A stretch of 64,000 nt of DNA, taken from Skeletonema tropicum. Taxonomy: Eukaryota > Bacillariophyta > Thalassiosirophyceae > Thalassiosirales > Thalassiosiraceae. Each line of letters begins with the position of its first letter. Position 1 is the first letter of the stretch. Position numbers and translations under genes: made by a program. The notes under the pieces are model-generated. The model made no database searches. It saw nothing but the letters and a program-made list of their open reading frames with translations, and was not told the origin of the DNA. The stretch is taken from assembly GCA_037178625.1 (NCBI GenBank), contig CM074147.1, positions 806,001 through 870,000 on the forward strand. Reading direction: 5' to 3'. This document shows, one piece after another, positions 1 through 10,452 of this stretch.

Positions 1-1706
1 GTGAGCTATTACTACATTCATTCACGCTGCGCTGGCATGAAGAAGAAGGAAGTGCTTTGCGGTAAGAAAGGGATTGATTACTTCGAATCTGAGGAAGAGA
101 TTCAAATATTCGCAAAGGAACATCTTGGCTGGAAAGGTGAGAAAGTATTCTCAACTCCTGGAGAAACGATGATGTCCTCTCCTTCAATTTCTTCAATCAC
201 CTCAGCAACCAAACGCAAAAGGAGTTTAAGCCAGGAGGAGCCGTCACCCTCAAAGAAGTCACGAGCTGTTCATCAGCATAATGGTGAGAAAACATTAACG
301 ACGTCACTCACGCCATATAACAAAGCTTCGTCCCCAGCAAATAGCAAGCAGAACAGCACATCTTCTAAGGCTGGAGAACCTAAAAAGAATCTCATTCCTT
401 TGCCTGATCAGCAGCTGAGCTACAAAGACAAGCTTGAATACTGCAAACTGACTCTTCACCCTTCATACAAACCTAAAACTGAGAGGCTCGCATCAACTTC
501 CAATTCTGTAGTCGAGCAGCTAGAGCGTGAGATTGAGCAATTCATGAAGAGAGCAATTCAAACAGGTTACGAGATTAATGGAATGACAGCCCCGAGTCCT
601 GGGTTTATGTATATCTGCGGTGGTCCCGGAACAGGCAAGACAACTGCCGTGGCTGCATGCTCTCAGCTTCTCGCGAAATGGTCGAAGGAAATGGGGGCCG
701 CCAAGCCTTGCTATTGCAATATCAACATGGCGTCGAACGCGTCCATGAGTACTGGTTCGATACAGAAGGAAATGTTCAAGAGCATGGCGAAGAAGTTGGA
801 AATTGACAAAAAATCTTCCCCAGCTGATTTCATGGCTCAGTTCAGAAAGAAGGGGATGATTTTGGTTGTTGATGAGATCGACATGCTTTTCAAGAACAAC
901 GGATGCAGCGGGGAAGAATGGTTCTCCACTCTGATTGAATGGTGTGAAGACAAGGATTTGCCCTTTAGCATGATTGGCATTTCGAACTCAGTCAATGATA
1001 CCAGTGCCAAAAAGATAAGAGAACTGGGAAATTCTCCACACGAGCTTGTCTTTCCAACGTACAATGAAGCAGACCTTTTGGCTATTCTTGAGAAGCGTAT
1101 CGGTGTGAAGATTGTTGACACGAAAGCTCTTCAGCTAGTTTCAAAGCGAGTTGCTGCATCGACTGGGGATGCACGCAAAGCGCTTGAGATAACTTCTAAT
1201 GCTGTTGACAAGGCTTTGGATGGTTGTAAGGAGAAATGGTCTGATGAAGTCAAAGATGATTGCTATCCATTGGTGAAGCTGCCCCAAATGATGCGTGCCA
1301 TTCGTGAAGGGATGCCAACGAGGCACGAAGAAATCATTCGTGGTTTGCCTCAAGCCGCAAAGGTGATTCTATGCATCGCCGTGTCGCTTGGGAAAGTTTG
1401 GGGCCCAACCGCTTCTGTCAGTATCGCAACTTTGAAGAAGTATGCCGTATCAAGCAACCCAGCACTCTATGTTAGATGATGCAAGCCTCGGTCAGATTTC
1501 TCACTTGGTTGAGATGCTCATGGATTCTGGTTTGCTTACCACCGATCACTGATGGATGCTTCAACTTTAATGCGATTGATCATAACTCTCGTTTGCATAT
1601 TGGTGTGCAGCTCGACGATGTTGAAATTGCTCTTGAAAAGTCTCTTCTGGAAGAATCCTCATTTTATCGCAGTCTTGTAGACTACGTCAAGAGAGACTGT
1701 CCCTAA
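1..1706 (+). CDS. CDC6: CDC6/ORC1-type AAA+ replication initiator (5' partial, two frame breaks)
   Basis: AAA+ ATPase that helps load the MCM helicase at origins. Seen: Walker A GGPGTGKT at about residues 207-214, Walker B VVDEIDML at 289-296, a sensor-like GISNS near 327, then a winged-helix region. The reading frame is open from base 1 (GTG), so the true start lies upstream; the first 55 residues (motif DYFESEEEI) form a separate N-terminal segment. The C-terminal winged helix is spread over three frames: frame 1 stops at 1479, the match continues in frame 2 from about 1469 (MLDDASLGQISHLVEMLMD), then in frame 3 from about 1545 to the stop at 1706. Each step needs removal of one base. The order (a 'SGLL' helix, then a beta wing) resembles CDC6 more than ORC1, but I cannot exclude ORC1. 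Family call is strong; the gene could be intact with sequence errors, or decaying. Confidence 0.85.
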
Positions 1707-2382
1707 TACTGAAGTAAACCTAATGAGAGAAATGCCTCTGTCGTGAATATCAGTAGGTCAGTGTCCAGGATATTATGTATCAATGATGTAAATGCATCAT
1801 TTATTCGTTATTTAATTTGATGTTATGAGAATAGAACATACTAAAAGTAGGTCACATCAAGTTTGGTCAATAGGTGGCTGGGTAGTCTCATCAAAGTTTG
1901 GTTAGTACTCTTTACATGAACATGAGAGAGAGATTTACGATATTCCTCTCTACAATTGCAGGTATTGAAGAAACCAGGAATACCTCTTCAAGCCTCTCTA
2001 GAGAGACACCTACTAAGTACCTACACCCAATTCTTATGAAGAGAACTTTTGCTTAGCGAACGGCTCCGCCAGACCCAATTCTTCGGAAGAGAACTTTGCT
2101 TAGCAAACTGGTCCGTCGGACGACTCCATGCTCTCTTCATTCACTATGGACAACGCGACGAACCACTGAACTCATTACTCAATTGTACGGATGATATCAC
2201 CTCGGACGGGCGAGGAGCCAACTTATTTGACCACGAGGAGGTTCCTGCCTCATCCATTCACCTAATATTTTCCTCATAGTGAGACCTACCACCGAACTCA
2301 CACGTGCGTAGCAAATAAATAAATCAAGCAAGAACAATAAGAAGCGAGATAAAAACCATGACATGAGAAGTATCACGCCGCC
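1707..2382. other. intergenic region with an imperfect 48-bp direct repeat
   Basis: No convincing gene. It holds two adjacent imperfect copies (2025-2072 and 2073-2120) of a unit beginning ACCCAATTCTT and containing GAGAACTTT and TGCTTAGC. The 3' part is the presumed promoter and leader of the WDR5 gene. Confidence 0.6.
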
Positions 2383-3480
2383 ATGGAGATTGAAGGAGAG
2401 GGATCAGCCGCAGAATACGCCGCGTTACCGGTCTACGGAGAGCACAAACGTGCCGTTTCATCTGTCTCATTTGCTCCTCCGACAAAGCAGTATTACGGAG
2501 CATCAGCATCCTCGAACACTCCCAGTTTGGCAACATGTGCTTCAGCATCGGCAGATGGAACTGTCAAGATCTGGCAAGTAGACACAACAATTGGTAGAAT
2601 AGACACAGCTTCTGATCTCACATCATCTACACATCTCACAGCACGAAGTCATCTTCAGGGCCATACTCGAGGAATCAACGATGTATGCTGGTCACCTACA
2701 GCCGAATATCTCGCAACTGCATCTGACGACAAATCACTTCGTCTGTATGATGCTGAAAAAGGGGAGACATTTGTAGAATTCAAGGGACATCAGAATTTTG
2801 TCTTTTGTTGCAAATTTAACCCACAATCGAATTTACTTGTTAGTGGCAGTTACGATGAAACAGTCAAATTGTTTGATGTGAGATGTGGAGAGTGTGTCAT
2901 GACTTTACCGGCGCATTCGGATCCAGTGACGGGAGTGGACTTTAGTCCAGATGGTACGTGCATCGTAAGTGGCTCATATGATGGCTTGATTCGAGTGTGG
3001 GATACAGCAACTGGGGAATGTCTAAAGACAATATACGCAGAGGGGAATCCAGCTGTAGGGAATGTATCATTTGCTCCAAACGGTCGATATGTATTAGGGG
3101 GAACCCTGGATTCCAAATTACGATTGTGGGATGTGAATGGTAGAGTTGTTGGAGTCGAAGGAGAGAATAATACAAATGAATCTGGACAAAGGACTGGCAA
3201 ATGTAGTAAGACGTATTCTGGAGGGCACACGAACAATAAGTTTTGTGTCTTTTCGGCATTTTCGATTGCCAATCGTAACCGGCAAAGTATTGTGAGTGGA
3301 TCTGAAGATGGAAAGGTGTACATCTACGATTTGCAAAGTCGTCAAGTTCGACAGACTTTGGACTCGCATTCGCAGGCAGTTCTGGCAGTTGATGCTCATA
3401 GATCACTTGAGTTGATTGGAAGTGGTGGAATTGACAAGACTGTTAGGTTTTGGGCACCACCTGTGGCAACATCATCATAA
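2383..3480 (+). CDS. WDR5: WDR5-like WD40 protein (COMPASS/MLL core subunit)
   Basis: Seven-bladed WD40 propeller that scaffolds histone H3K4 methyltransferase complexes in the nucleus. Seen: repeated GH...WD-type blades over about residues 20-360, with stretches almost identical to animal WDR5, such as NFVFCCKFNPQSNLLVSGS (blade 3), LPAHSDPV and SGSYDGLIRVWDTATGECL (blades 4-5), and SGSEDGKVYIYDLQ (blade 6). Length of 365 residues is close to the 334 of human WDR5; the extra residues are an N-terminal insert and a linker rich in N and G near 250. ATG at 2383 is the first Met of the frame. It lies tail-to-tail with the cyclophilin gene, with only 56 bp between the stops. Swd3-like orthology is inferred from blade identity. 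Confidence 0.93.
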   Translation: MEIEGEGSAAEYAALPVYGEHKRAVSSVSFAPPTKQYYGASASSNTPSLATCASASADGTVKIWQVDTTIGRIDTASDLTSSTHLTARSHLQGHTRGINDVCWSPTAEYLATASDDKSLRLYDAEKGETFVEFKGHQNFVFCCKFNPQSNLLVSGSYDETVKLFDVRCGECVMTLPAHSDPVTGVDFSPDGTCIVSGSYDGLIRVWDTATGECLKTIYAEGNPAVGNVSFAPNGRYVLGGTLDSKLRLWDVNGRVVGVEGENNTNESGQRTGKCSKTYSGGHTNNKFCVFSAFSIANRNRQSIVSGSEDGKVYIYDLQSRQVRQTLDSHSQAVLAVDAHRSLELIGSGGIDKTVRFWAPPVATSS

Positions 3481-3536
3481 TTCATATTCTTTGTACAAGT
3501 TATCTTTATTCATTAACTAGATAAGAGTCGCCATTT

Positions 3537-4791
3537 CTAAATAAAAGAGCTACTTAGTAACCAGCCATCTCTCTTGGCAACCCATGACTTATTTGCAACT
3601 GCTGACAAGGCATCAACAGGTTTGGCTACTAAAAAGACTTCTCCCTTTGTAGGAGCTTTGAAACCATTCGGCAACGCGTCTGCTGCATCTTTCCACGACT
3701 GAGGGCACCTCCAATGATTCCAGTAAAGATGCACAAGCGGGTGCTGCGAGAATCACATCCAAAGAGAATTTCTCTAGCGGCTTCATCACTAAACGAGTAA
3801 TCTCGTCATCTCCTCCCTCTACTTCATCTGCAGCTATCAGTGTGGTTGTTGCGTGCTCTCCAAGAGCTGAACGAAACTTCTTGGCCACCGTCATTGTAGG
3901 TGCAATTATTCCTACTCGGAATTGTACAATTAGTTCTGGCGTTTTACCACTGTACGAGTCGGCGTCTGGCCTGTCATACCAGCTACCTGCCCCAGGAGTG
4001 AACAAAGGAGCATACGCACCGCAATCAGTAATTTGAATGGGCACAGTGGGCTCTCCACTTGATGAACCATGCTTTTCCAACTCAAAGATAACTTCCTTGC
4101 CAGAAACAACTTCACCAAATACAACATGCTTGCCATCACACTGTGGAGCCTTGTCAAAGGTTATAAAGAATTGGCTAGTATTTGAATTTTTGCCACTATT
4201 TCCCATGGACAATAGCAGTTCTCGGTCGTGTTTTAGCAGCAGCCCTGCCCTTTCATCCTTGAACTTCTTTCCATTGTAGATTGACTCTCCACCTGCACCG
4301 TTGCCCATGACAAAATCACCTCCCTGGACAATGAATCCGGGCACAACACGATGTATGGTTGAAGATCGATAGGTTAACGGTTTGCCAGATTCACCAATTG
4401 GAGCTGGCTTTGGTTTCTTCGCATTATTGTTACATACATCCAACGAATTACCTCCGTTGACACATAGAGTTGCAAAGTTTTCACAAGCCAATGGAGCTAC
4501 ATCCCAATACAAACGAAATATAACACGGCTACCACACTGTGGAAGTTTAGTCACTACGGATGATTCTCCTCCTTCCACCTTTGTTCCCCACTCATGATCC
4601 ATCAGCAACGAATCTTGTATACGTGACAATTCTGACCCGCCAAGCTTGAGTAAGTGTTTGGAGCTGAATCCATAGCGAGAGTCGGTTGAGTCGACAAAGG
4701 CTGCGGATAGAGCGAGATTTGACCGATGACTGTTAATGTCAAAGTCTATGTAGCATAGTTGACATGACTTGGAGTTCACGCCGGAGGGCAT
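3537..4791 (-). CDS. Cyclophilin-type peptidyl-prolyl isomerase with a C-terminal extension (one frame break)
   Basis: Peptidyl-prolyl cis-trans isomerase. Seen: cyclophilin core at about residues 80-255, with FRLYWDVAPLACENF, the catalytic-region motif HRVVPGFIVQGGDF, then NTSQFFITFDKAPQCDGKHVVFGEV. The usual active-site Arg is represented by the HRV segment and the QFF-F box is present. An N-terminal stretch of 75 residues and a C-terminal extension of about 160 residues are not recognised. The frame that starts at 4791 ends in a poor tail at 3613. A better, compositionally normal tail is read in another frame from about 3705 to the stop at 3537; deleting one base of the three-base run at 3703-3705 joins them to about 417 residues. 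Start at 4791 is the first Met. Compartment unknown; no clear signal peptide. Confidence 0.88.
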
Positions 4792-5251
4792 CTTGGTGCT
4801 CTGCTGGATGGGTGGATATTATATGTGTTTGATAATGATGTAAAAATCACTAACAAAACCCAGCCCCGACCCCACCTGCGACGAATGCTCCTCGTCCACT
4901 ATACAGGGCAAATATGATAGTTGTGACGTTGACCAGTGGTTCTACAGAAGGCAAATAATACGGACTATCATAGAACCCATGATTATTGGTGTCATGACTC
5001 TGCCAGCACTTATTTGTGAGATTTTGTTCGAGTAGGCGTCGTCTGCTGTAAAAAAGGTTCCACGTGTCCCATATGCTCCTGGAGCATTTCTTATTATTGC
5101 GCGGTATGGTAGGAAGCCCATCATTCGAGCTCATACGAGCCACATAATGCTCATCATGCTTCATCATGATGTAGGTGCAACTGCAAGCAAAAGGGAACAC
5201 ATATCAATCCACAGCATATTTCACAGCTCATCCCATTAAACAATAGATACC
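4792..5251. other. divergent intergenic region, cyclophilin to mitochondrial carrier
   Basis: Shared upstream region of two divergent genes. No repeat seen. It contains the doubtful small reading frame at 4942-5124 (listed separately) and an acceptor-like TTTTGCTTGCAG on the minus strand near 5180. Confidence 0.45.
4942..5124 (-). CDS. Possible small membrane protein, 60 residues (doubtful)
   Basis: A short minus-strand frame starting MMGFLPYR and ending with a hydrophobic tail (MTPIIMGSMIVRIICLL). Composition is protein-like, and an overlapping frame continues downstream with a glycine-rich tail (AFVAGGVGAGFC) to 4850, so this could be one small gene with a frame break or an intron. I do not recognise a family. 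It lies in a divergent promoter region, so it may be chance. Confidence 0.22.
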   Translation of the reverse strand: MMGFLPYRAIIRNAPGAYGTRGTFFTADDAYSNKISQISAGRVMTPIIMGSMIVRIICLL

Positions 5252-6142
5252 ATGTCAGAAGTAGGAGCTCTCAATCGCCGCGATGTCACCCGTGACATCT
5301 TCTCGGCATCTATCGGCAGCGTCGCATGCTGCTACACCGGCCAACCATTCGACACAGTCAAAGTACGCATGCAAACCAACCCAACTGCCTTTCCAAATGT
5401 ATTCTTCACAAGCAAGTCTATAATATCCAATGAAGGCATCGGTGCACTGTGGAAGGGGGCGGTCCCCACAGCAATGGGAATGGTGGCCGAGAATGCCATG
5501 GCTTTCGGTGTGAATGAAGCACTGAAGCGTACATTTCCAGATGAAGCCAAGAGTGATCCGACAAAACGACCTGATTTGATGAGACCATTTTTAATGGGTG
5601 CCATTACTGGATGTTGTTCGGCTACGGTACTTTTGCCAAGCGAGGTTGTCAAGGCCAAGACACAAGTTGTGGTGGGAAATACTGCTGGAGCATCGAGTAG
5701 TTCCGATATTTATAAGAAGATGATGAAACGACAGGGTGTTCGATCACTGTTTATAGGGTTTGATGCACAGATTATGAGAGATATGCCATTTTATGCCTTC
5801 TTTTTTGGAACGTATGAATTGAATTGTTACTTGTTCCGAACGTATGTGCCATCGATGCCAGAGGAGCTCAACTTTTTCTTGTCGGGTGGGTTTGCCGGTA
5901 TGCTTGGTTGGGCTGCGGCGATGCCGTTTGATGTGCCGAAAACAAATGTTCAAGCAAGTTGGGAGTCAAAAGTTGTTGGTAGTTACTTTCCAGAATTGAT
6001 TCGAATTGCTAGAGAAAGAGGCGTGCTGGCGTTGTATACGGGTCTAATTCCAACGATTGCAAGAGCTTTCCCGGCGAATGCTGCTTTATTTTTGGGTGTT
6101 GAGATGGGTAAGAAGTTTTTTGATCAGTATTTGTGGGCATAA
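5252..6142 (+). CDS. Mitochondrial carrier family (SLC25) transporter
   Basis: Inner mitochondrial membrane solute carrier made of three tandem modules of about 100 residues. Seen: three signature motifs, QPFDTVKVRMQ (about residue 26), PSEVVKAKTQ (about 128) and PFDVPKTNVQ (about 228), with six hydrophobic helices and glycine-rich matrix loops. Length 296 is standard. The sequence is nearest in style to the carnitine/ornithine branch (PFDTVKVRMQ with SLWKG-type partner text), but the substrate cannot be assigned from reading alone. The third module has Val-Pro after the Asp instead of the usual TxK, a slight departure. ATG at 5252 begins the first module at a normal distance. Divergent from the cyclophilin gene. 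Confidence 0.93.
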   Translation: MSEVGALNRRDVTRDIFSASIGSVACCYTGQPFDTVKVRMQTNPTAFPNVFFTSKSIISNEGIGALWKGAVPTAMGMVAENAMAFGVNEALKRTFPDEAKSDPTKRPDLMRPFLMGAITGCCSATVLLPSEVVKAKTQVVVGNTAGASSSSDIYKKMMKRQGVRSLFIGFDAQIMRDMPFYAFFFGTYELNCYLFRTYVPSMPEELNFFLSGGFAGMLGWAAAMPFDVPKTNVQASWESKVVGSYFPELIRIARERGVLALYTGLIPTIARAFPANAALFLGVEMGKKFFDQYLWA

Positions 6143-6821
6143 TTAACGCAGGATGGATTGGTTTTAATGCAACAGATCTGGATGGGTCAAGTGCGTTTGA
6201 AGAAGCAAATCATAAAATATCGTACTGCAATTTTGAGGAAGCGGCGAAAATGCAATAATACCATGACATGTATTCCTATTGACGACACGAAGTAAAGCTT
6301 TAACTCTTCAACGTTACTATTCTTTGTTGGTGCATATTTTTTGCGAGTAGTTATAGTGAACACACATCTTATACCTCTTTAAATTCATTGCATTGCAACA
6401 TTGTAGATATAAGCACCTGCCGCATTCGTTTCAAACCGACCTCTACGCGAGTTGCTCTCCTAACAATCTATTCTGTTGAGCCAAAAAGTGGTCCGTTGTT
6501 TGCACTGGGCACTGGGGAGTGACTCTTCAAAGATGAAGGGCCGGGGCTCGATCAGCGGGCAAATATTTTCTCTTGCCCCAAGGAATCCCCCAAGACAAGT
6601 GGTTGGGTACCAGAGACGGTACTGGTGATCACATTCGTCATTTAATATCCGATTTGTATCGAATTAGGTCAACTTAAAATGGGAGCAAGCCCGTACGCCC
6701 TGAATTCAGAAGCGAGCAAATCTTCCTCCCCTCAACCCTCAACTTTCTGCCCCAATCTTTTCGTCACAACAGTGCAAAGAAATATCGTCATGAGTATTGG
6801 AAAAGAAGAACAGCAACCAAT
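6143..6821. other. intergenic region
   Basis: No gene recognised in 679 bp. A CTCTTGCCCCAAGGAATCC segment near 6570 resembles part of the repeat seen at 27627 and 33009. The 3' end is the presumed promoter of the EGY-like gene. Confidence 0.5.
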
Positions 6822-9035
6822 ATGACGCCTCTGAATTTCTCTGCATCAAAAGCAGCAGCGGCGGCATTGATGCTCGTGCATCTCTCACTACTGTCACATG
6901 CCTACGCACCACCTCAACACTTTACAAATCAACGCAAATCTATGACGACTGCTGTGTTCTCATCATCATCCGACGGTGTAGCTATAGACAAGGAAAACAA
7001 CGACAGCAATCACAGCGCAGCAGAAGAAATAGCAAAGCAATTACGAGAAAGGGCATTAAATTTGCGACGTGAGGCTACTTCTGCAGAGCAATCGTTACGG
7101 TCAGCGACGGAGCGAAAGAAGGAGATTGCAAATGTTCAAGCTGATAATTGGATTGACAGCCTTCTTGGATTGACACCGTCTGCTACCGCAGTAGCAAATA
7201 ATGTACCTGCAGCATCTACATTGGCTCTACGATTGCAAGCAAACAATCTGTTGTCACCTTCAAAATTGATGAGAATATGTGAACGATTGCATGAAAGAGA
7301 AACTGCAATGATGGTTGGACCAGAAGGGTTTCTATCGAAAGACGATACCAACGTGGTCGGGGGAGGGTTTGTTCTGGGTGATTACGAAAACAATTCAATG
7401 GAAAGGAAACAGGAAGAAATAGACAGAATATCAGGTCTACTCGATCGTGTCTTGGAAGCGGTGCAGATTATTGATGAGGAACGGGGGCAATCAACGAATA
7501 AACTGGGTCCCAAGCTTAGAATGCGTATTACTGATTTACGACAAAGTCGAGATGCTTTGATACGACGAAAAATTGACAATCTTATGAACAGTTCGAGTGC
7601 AAATATCGACAAGAAACAAATGGAACTGGATAACCTGGTTCGCTCCTCTTTCAATGGTGAAAATAATGACGATGAAAAAAACATAAGTGAAGACCGTAAG
7701 AAGAGGGAGAAGTTAATGAAAAGGCTCATAGAAACACCAACGTGGCTTCCACCATCCATCGCTCCGTTTGCAGCAACGAGTCCTGTGGAGGTTTCTGTTG
7801 AACATTGGAAAATGATCAAGTCGGATATTCTGACAGATTCGAAATTTACTTGCACGTCTTGGGATGCTACTGAAGTCGCTGCAATTTATCGTGGAAGAAT
7901 GTCCACACGAAATGTCGCTAATGGCAATGAGAGTGACGAAGACACCATTGCGGACATATTTGACGAGTTAGTGGCAAAAGTCCAGAATCATCCAGAAATT
8001 AAATCGAAGATACAATTATTCCTTGTGGACGATTTTGAATGGCGCCCATCTTTGGATATGGGCATGAGTTATGGTCCCACGGAAGATGGACCTCCTCCGG
8101 TAATCATTGCCCTAGCAAGAGAAGCAATCCCTGAGCAGGAATCTGAGAGATCGATGACAACCAAATCGCTGGCTGTATTTTCAACGTTGACTACACTCTT
8201 CACAACTTTTGCATATGCAGTGAGCTCGTTTGCGCTGAATCCTTCCTTTTTCAATGCAGTCGTTAAGGAGAATGATGCTACTTTGCTCCCCTTGTGCCTT
8301 CCATTGTTCTTTGGAGTGCTGGCTGTCTCTGTATTGCATGAAGTTATGCACATTGCTGCGGCAAGAAAGTACAGTGTGACGCTTGGGAATCCAGTACCGT
8401 TACCGTCTCTGCAGGTCGGTAGTTTTGGAAACATCACGCCTTTGAGATCATTCCCATCTAGTAGGAGCGCTCTGTTCGATATCGCTATCAGTGGTCCTGG
8501 AGTTGTGATGCTTGCATCGTTAGCAATGATTGTCTTGGGGCTGCGGCTGACCATGACAGCACAATCATTCACTTATTTTCCTGTTGTTCCCGCGGCTGTA
8601 ATGAAGTCAAGTTTCTTGATCGGATCAATCGCAAGCATTGTGTTTCCAAAGGCAATGCTTGCTTCACTAGCGCAACCGATACCGATCCATCCCCTGTTCC
8701 TTGTTGGATTGGCAGGCTTGGTCAGTTCGTCTGTGAATCTGTTGCCAATTGGTAGACTAGATGGTGGGAGAGCATCCATGGCGGCGTATGGAAGACGATC
8801 CGCATCGCTGATATCGTTCCTTTCGCTGCTTGTCTTGGCATTTTACAGCTTTAGTGGAGTGTCAGGAATTATCATATTTTGGGGTGCACTGGTAGTGTTG
8901 ACACAACAAAGAGTATCGGAGATTCCAGCAAGGAACGAAGTCACTGGCATAAACGGCATCCGGGTGTCTATCTACAATACGCTTCTCATTCTATCTTTGC
9001 TCACATTAGCACCTTTCCCTGGAGGAGTAAGCTGA
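6822..9035 (+). CDS. EGY-like site-2-protease family metalloprotease, plastid-targeted
   Basis: Intramembrane zinc metalloprotease of the EGY branch of site-2 proteases, which in plants acts in plastid membranes. Seen: N-terminal signal peptide ending in SHAYAPP (diatom plastid-type cleavage), a charged, coiled-coil-like region at about 60-300, and a membrane domain from about 445 to the end. The zinc-binding motif is HEVMH at residues 506-510, and the second motif is NLLPIGRLDGG at about 639-649 with the ligand Asp in LDG. The GNITPLRSFPSSRSALFDIAISGPG segment between them is the usual EGY substrate-lid region. Length 737 is longer than plant EGY1 because of the N-terminal region. All catalytic residues are present, so an active protease is expected. 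Convergent with the 9278 gene. Confidence 0.9.
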   Translation: MTPLNFSASKAAAAALMLVHLSLLSHAYAPPQHFTNQRKSMTTAVFSSSSDGVAIDKENNDSNHSAAEEIAKQLRERALNLRREATSAEQSLRSATERKKEIANVQADNWIDSLLGLTPSATAVANNVPAASTLALRLQANNLLSPSKLMRICERLHERETAMMVGPEGFLSKDDTNVVGGGFVLGDYENNSMERKQEEIDRISGLLDRVLEAVQIIDEERGQSTNKLGPKLRMRITDLRQSRDALIRRKIDNLMNSSSANIDKKQMELDNLVRSSFNGENNDDEKNISEDRKKREKLMKRLIETPTWLPPSIAPFAATSPVEVSVEHWKMIKSDILTDSKFTCTSWDATEVAAIYRGRMSTRNVANGNESDEDTIADIFDELVAKVQNHPEIKSKIQLFLVDDFEWRPSLDMGMSYGPTEDGPPPVIIALAREAIPEQESERSMTTKSLAVFSTLTTLFTTFAYAVSSFALNPSFFNAVVKENDATLLPLCLPLFFGVLAVSVLHEVMHIAAARKYSVTLGNPVPLPSLQVGSFGNITPLRSFPSSRSALFDIAISGPGVVMLASLAMIVLGLRLTMTAQSFTYFPVVPAAVMKSSFLIGSIASIVFPKAMLASLAQPIPIHPLFLVGLAGLVSSSVNLLPIGRLDGGRASMAAYGRRSASLISFLSLLVLAFYSFSGVSGIIIFWGALVVLTQQRVSEIPARNEVTGINGIRVSIYNTLLILSLLTLAPFPGGVS

Positions 9036-9277
9036 TTGACTGGAGATAAGATGAAATGCCAAGGATTTTTGAAGGATAGTTGGCTAAGACGAGCACTATC
9101 ATCTTCTGTCATGACACAGCCGGCAAGGCTGGCTCTGTGAATTGGCGAGGTTTTCGTTTCAAAAGAATGAATCCGAGGCAGCAGATTCTATTTTCCATTG
9201 AGAAGTAACTCACTCAGCATCTAATGCTCTGATTAAGTTTGATACTTTATTAGCATTTCAGTTTTAGTTACCACCAA

Positions 9278-9991
9278 TTAAGAAGAGTTCGGAAGTGACT
9301 TGCTACCAGTAGTAAGAGCAGCTGTCAATTTCTCACCCCGTTCCACAACTCGCCCCTCACTATAATAGCAATAATACCCACTTGCCTTATCGGATATACC
9401 CTCAAAGCCAAATTTCTTCTCAATACCCTTTGGTGCATCCGCCCCACTTGCCTTGTCCACCGTCACCCAAGAATTCTCTCCTTCGCCATCTCCTTCCATG
9501 ACGTATCCCCACTCCAATACCGCGTTGGCAGGAACCTTTACCGGATAAAGACGCTTGGCATGATCGGCAATAAGTGCACGCTGCCTCGCAATAGCTACAA
9601 GAGTGTGTTCATCATTTTCACTTCGAACTTTGCCAACTTCCATCCAATCTGCTGCTTCATCTTCTCCAGTGATTTTGACACCAACTACAATCTTTTGACT
9701 TTTTTTCAAATCAGCATATCTATCCCATTGTGTCTTGGCTTTTAATTTGGGAAGGGGCTTCGCTGATCCTCCTCCTCCTCCTTTTTTGTTCTTTTTGGAT
9801 GCTCCGCCACCACCACCGAATCCAGCCATGGATAGTTGTGTTTTGCTTTGTGATGAGGTTTGGTAGAAAGAAGCTGATGCTGACGACACAGCATCATGAG
9901 ATGTGATTGATGTCGCAGGGACGACAAATGATGTCACGCTGTTGATATTAGCAGCAAGTGCTGTTATAGCAAGGGTGGCTGACACTTTCAT
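9278..9991 (-). CDS. Conserved plastid-targeted protein of unknown function
   Basis: 237 residues. Seen: an N-terminal signal peptide followed by SVTSFVVPATS, a plastid-type cleavage site with Phe; a Gly/Lys-rich linker at about 55-75; then a compact domain with QWDRYADLKKSQKIVVGVK, KVRSENDEHTLVAIARQR, IADHAKRLYPVKVP and a C-terminal GFEGISDKASGYYCYYSEG. No catalytic motif is recognised. The domain style (short beta strands, few helices) suggests a small soluble stromal factor, but this is a guess. Start at 9991 gives the signal peptide and is well supported. The gene is convergent with the EGY-like gene (242 bp apart). Confidence 0.75.
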   Translation of the reverse strand: MKVSATLAITALAANINSVTSFVVPATSITSHDAVSSASASFYQTSSQSKTQLSMAGFGGGGGASKKNKKGGGGGSAKPLPKLKAKTQWDRYADLKKSQKIVVGVKITGEDEAADWMEVGKVRSENDEHTLVAIARQRALIADHAKRLYPVKVPANAVLEWGYVMEGDGEGENSWVTVDKASGADAPKGIEKKFGFEGISDKASGYYCYYSEGRVVERGEKLTAALTTGSKSLPNSS

Positions 9992-10340
9992 CTTTGTTGA
10001 ATACGATAGTACTTAATACGATAGCTCTAGCTGTATTAAGAGGCAGAGGCAGTAGCGGATTTATTTGTCAGAGTGCAGTCGATAGGGTCAAAAAATGTGA
10101 GGAATGCGGACGCAGTGCGTTGTCAATGAGTCAGACGGGCAAGAAAGAATCTACGTTGATCGTTATTAGAGCAAATATTGGTTAAATACGGGCTAATTAG
10201 CTACCATTGTGCCCGTCAGATCGGGTTGTCGATGCTGATAAATATGCGCGTGCTACGCGCGCGCATGTCGATGCATCAAAAATCCGCACCAGTAACAGCT
10301 CCTGAATACCATCCTAAACTAATCACTTATTTATCTAATC

Positions 10341-10372
<32 letters not shown>

Positions 10373-10452
10373 GCACCAGCCATCGAGCGGATCAAGATCT
10401 TTCATTCTGATGACACAAAAAATGATCAAAATGATACAAAACTGCCGTCACC
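9992..10452. other. intergenic region with GC-rich hairpin and poly(A) insertion
   Basis: No gene. It contains a short CGCGTGCTACGCGCGCG hairpin near 10247-10265 and the poly(A)-tailed insertion listed at 10278-10379. It is the shared upstream region of the divergent 9278 and 10453 genes. Confidence 0.5.
10278..10379 (+). mobile_element. Short retro-insertion with 29-nt poly(A) tail and target-site duplication
   Basis: A 48-bp segment followed by 29 consecutive A (10341-10369) lies between two copies of TCCGCACCAG (10283-10292 and 10370-10379). The first copy is preceded by five A, so the duplication could be 10-15 bp and the target A-rich. This is the signature of LINE-type target-primed reverse transcription. 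The inserted body is too short to identify its source. Confidence 0.6.

Noticed and set aside
2850..3406. Overlapping minus-strand frames inside WDR5
   Set aside because: Shadows of the WD40 coding strand; no protein-family match.
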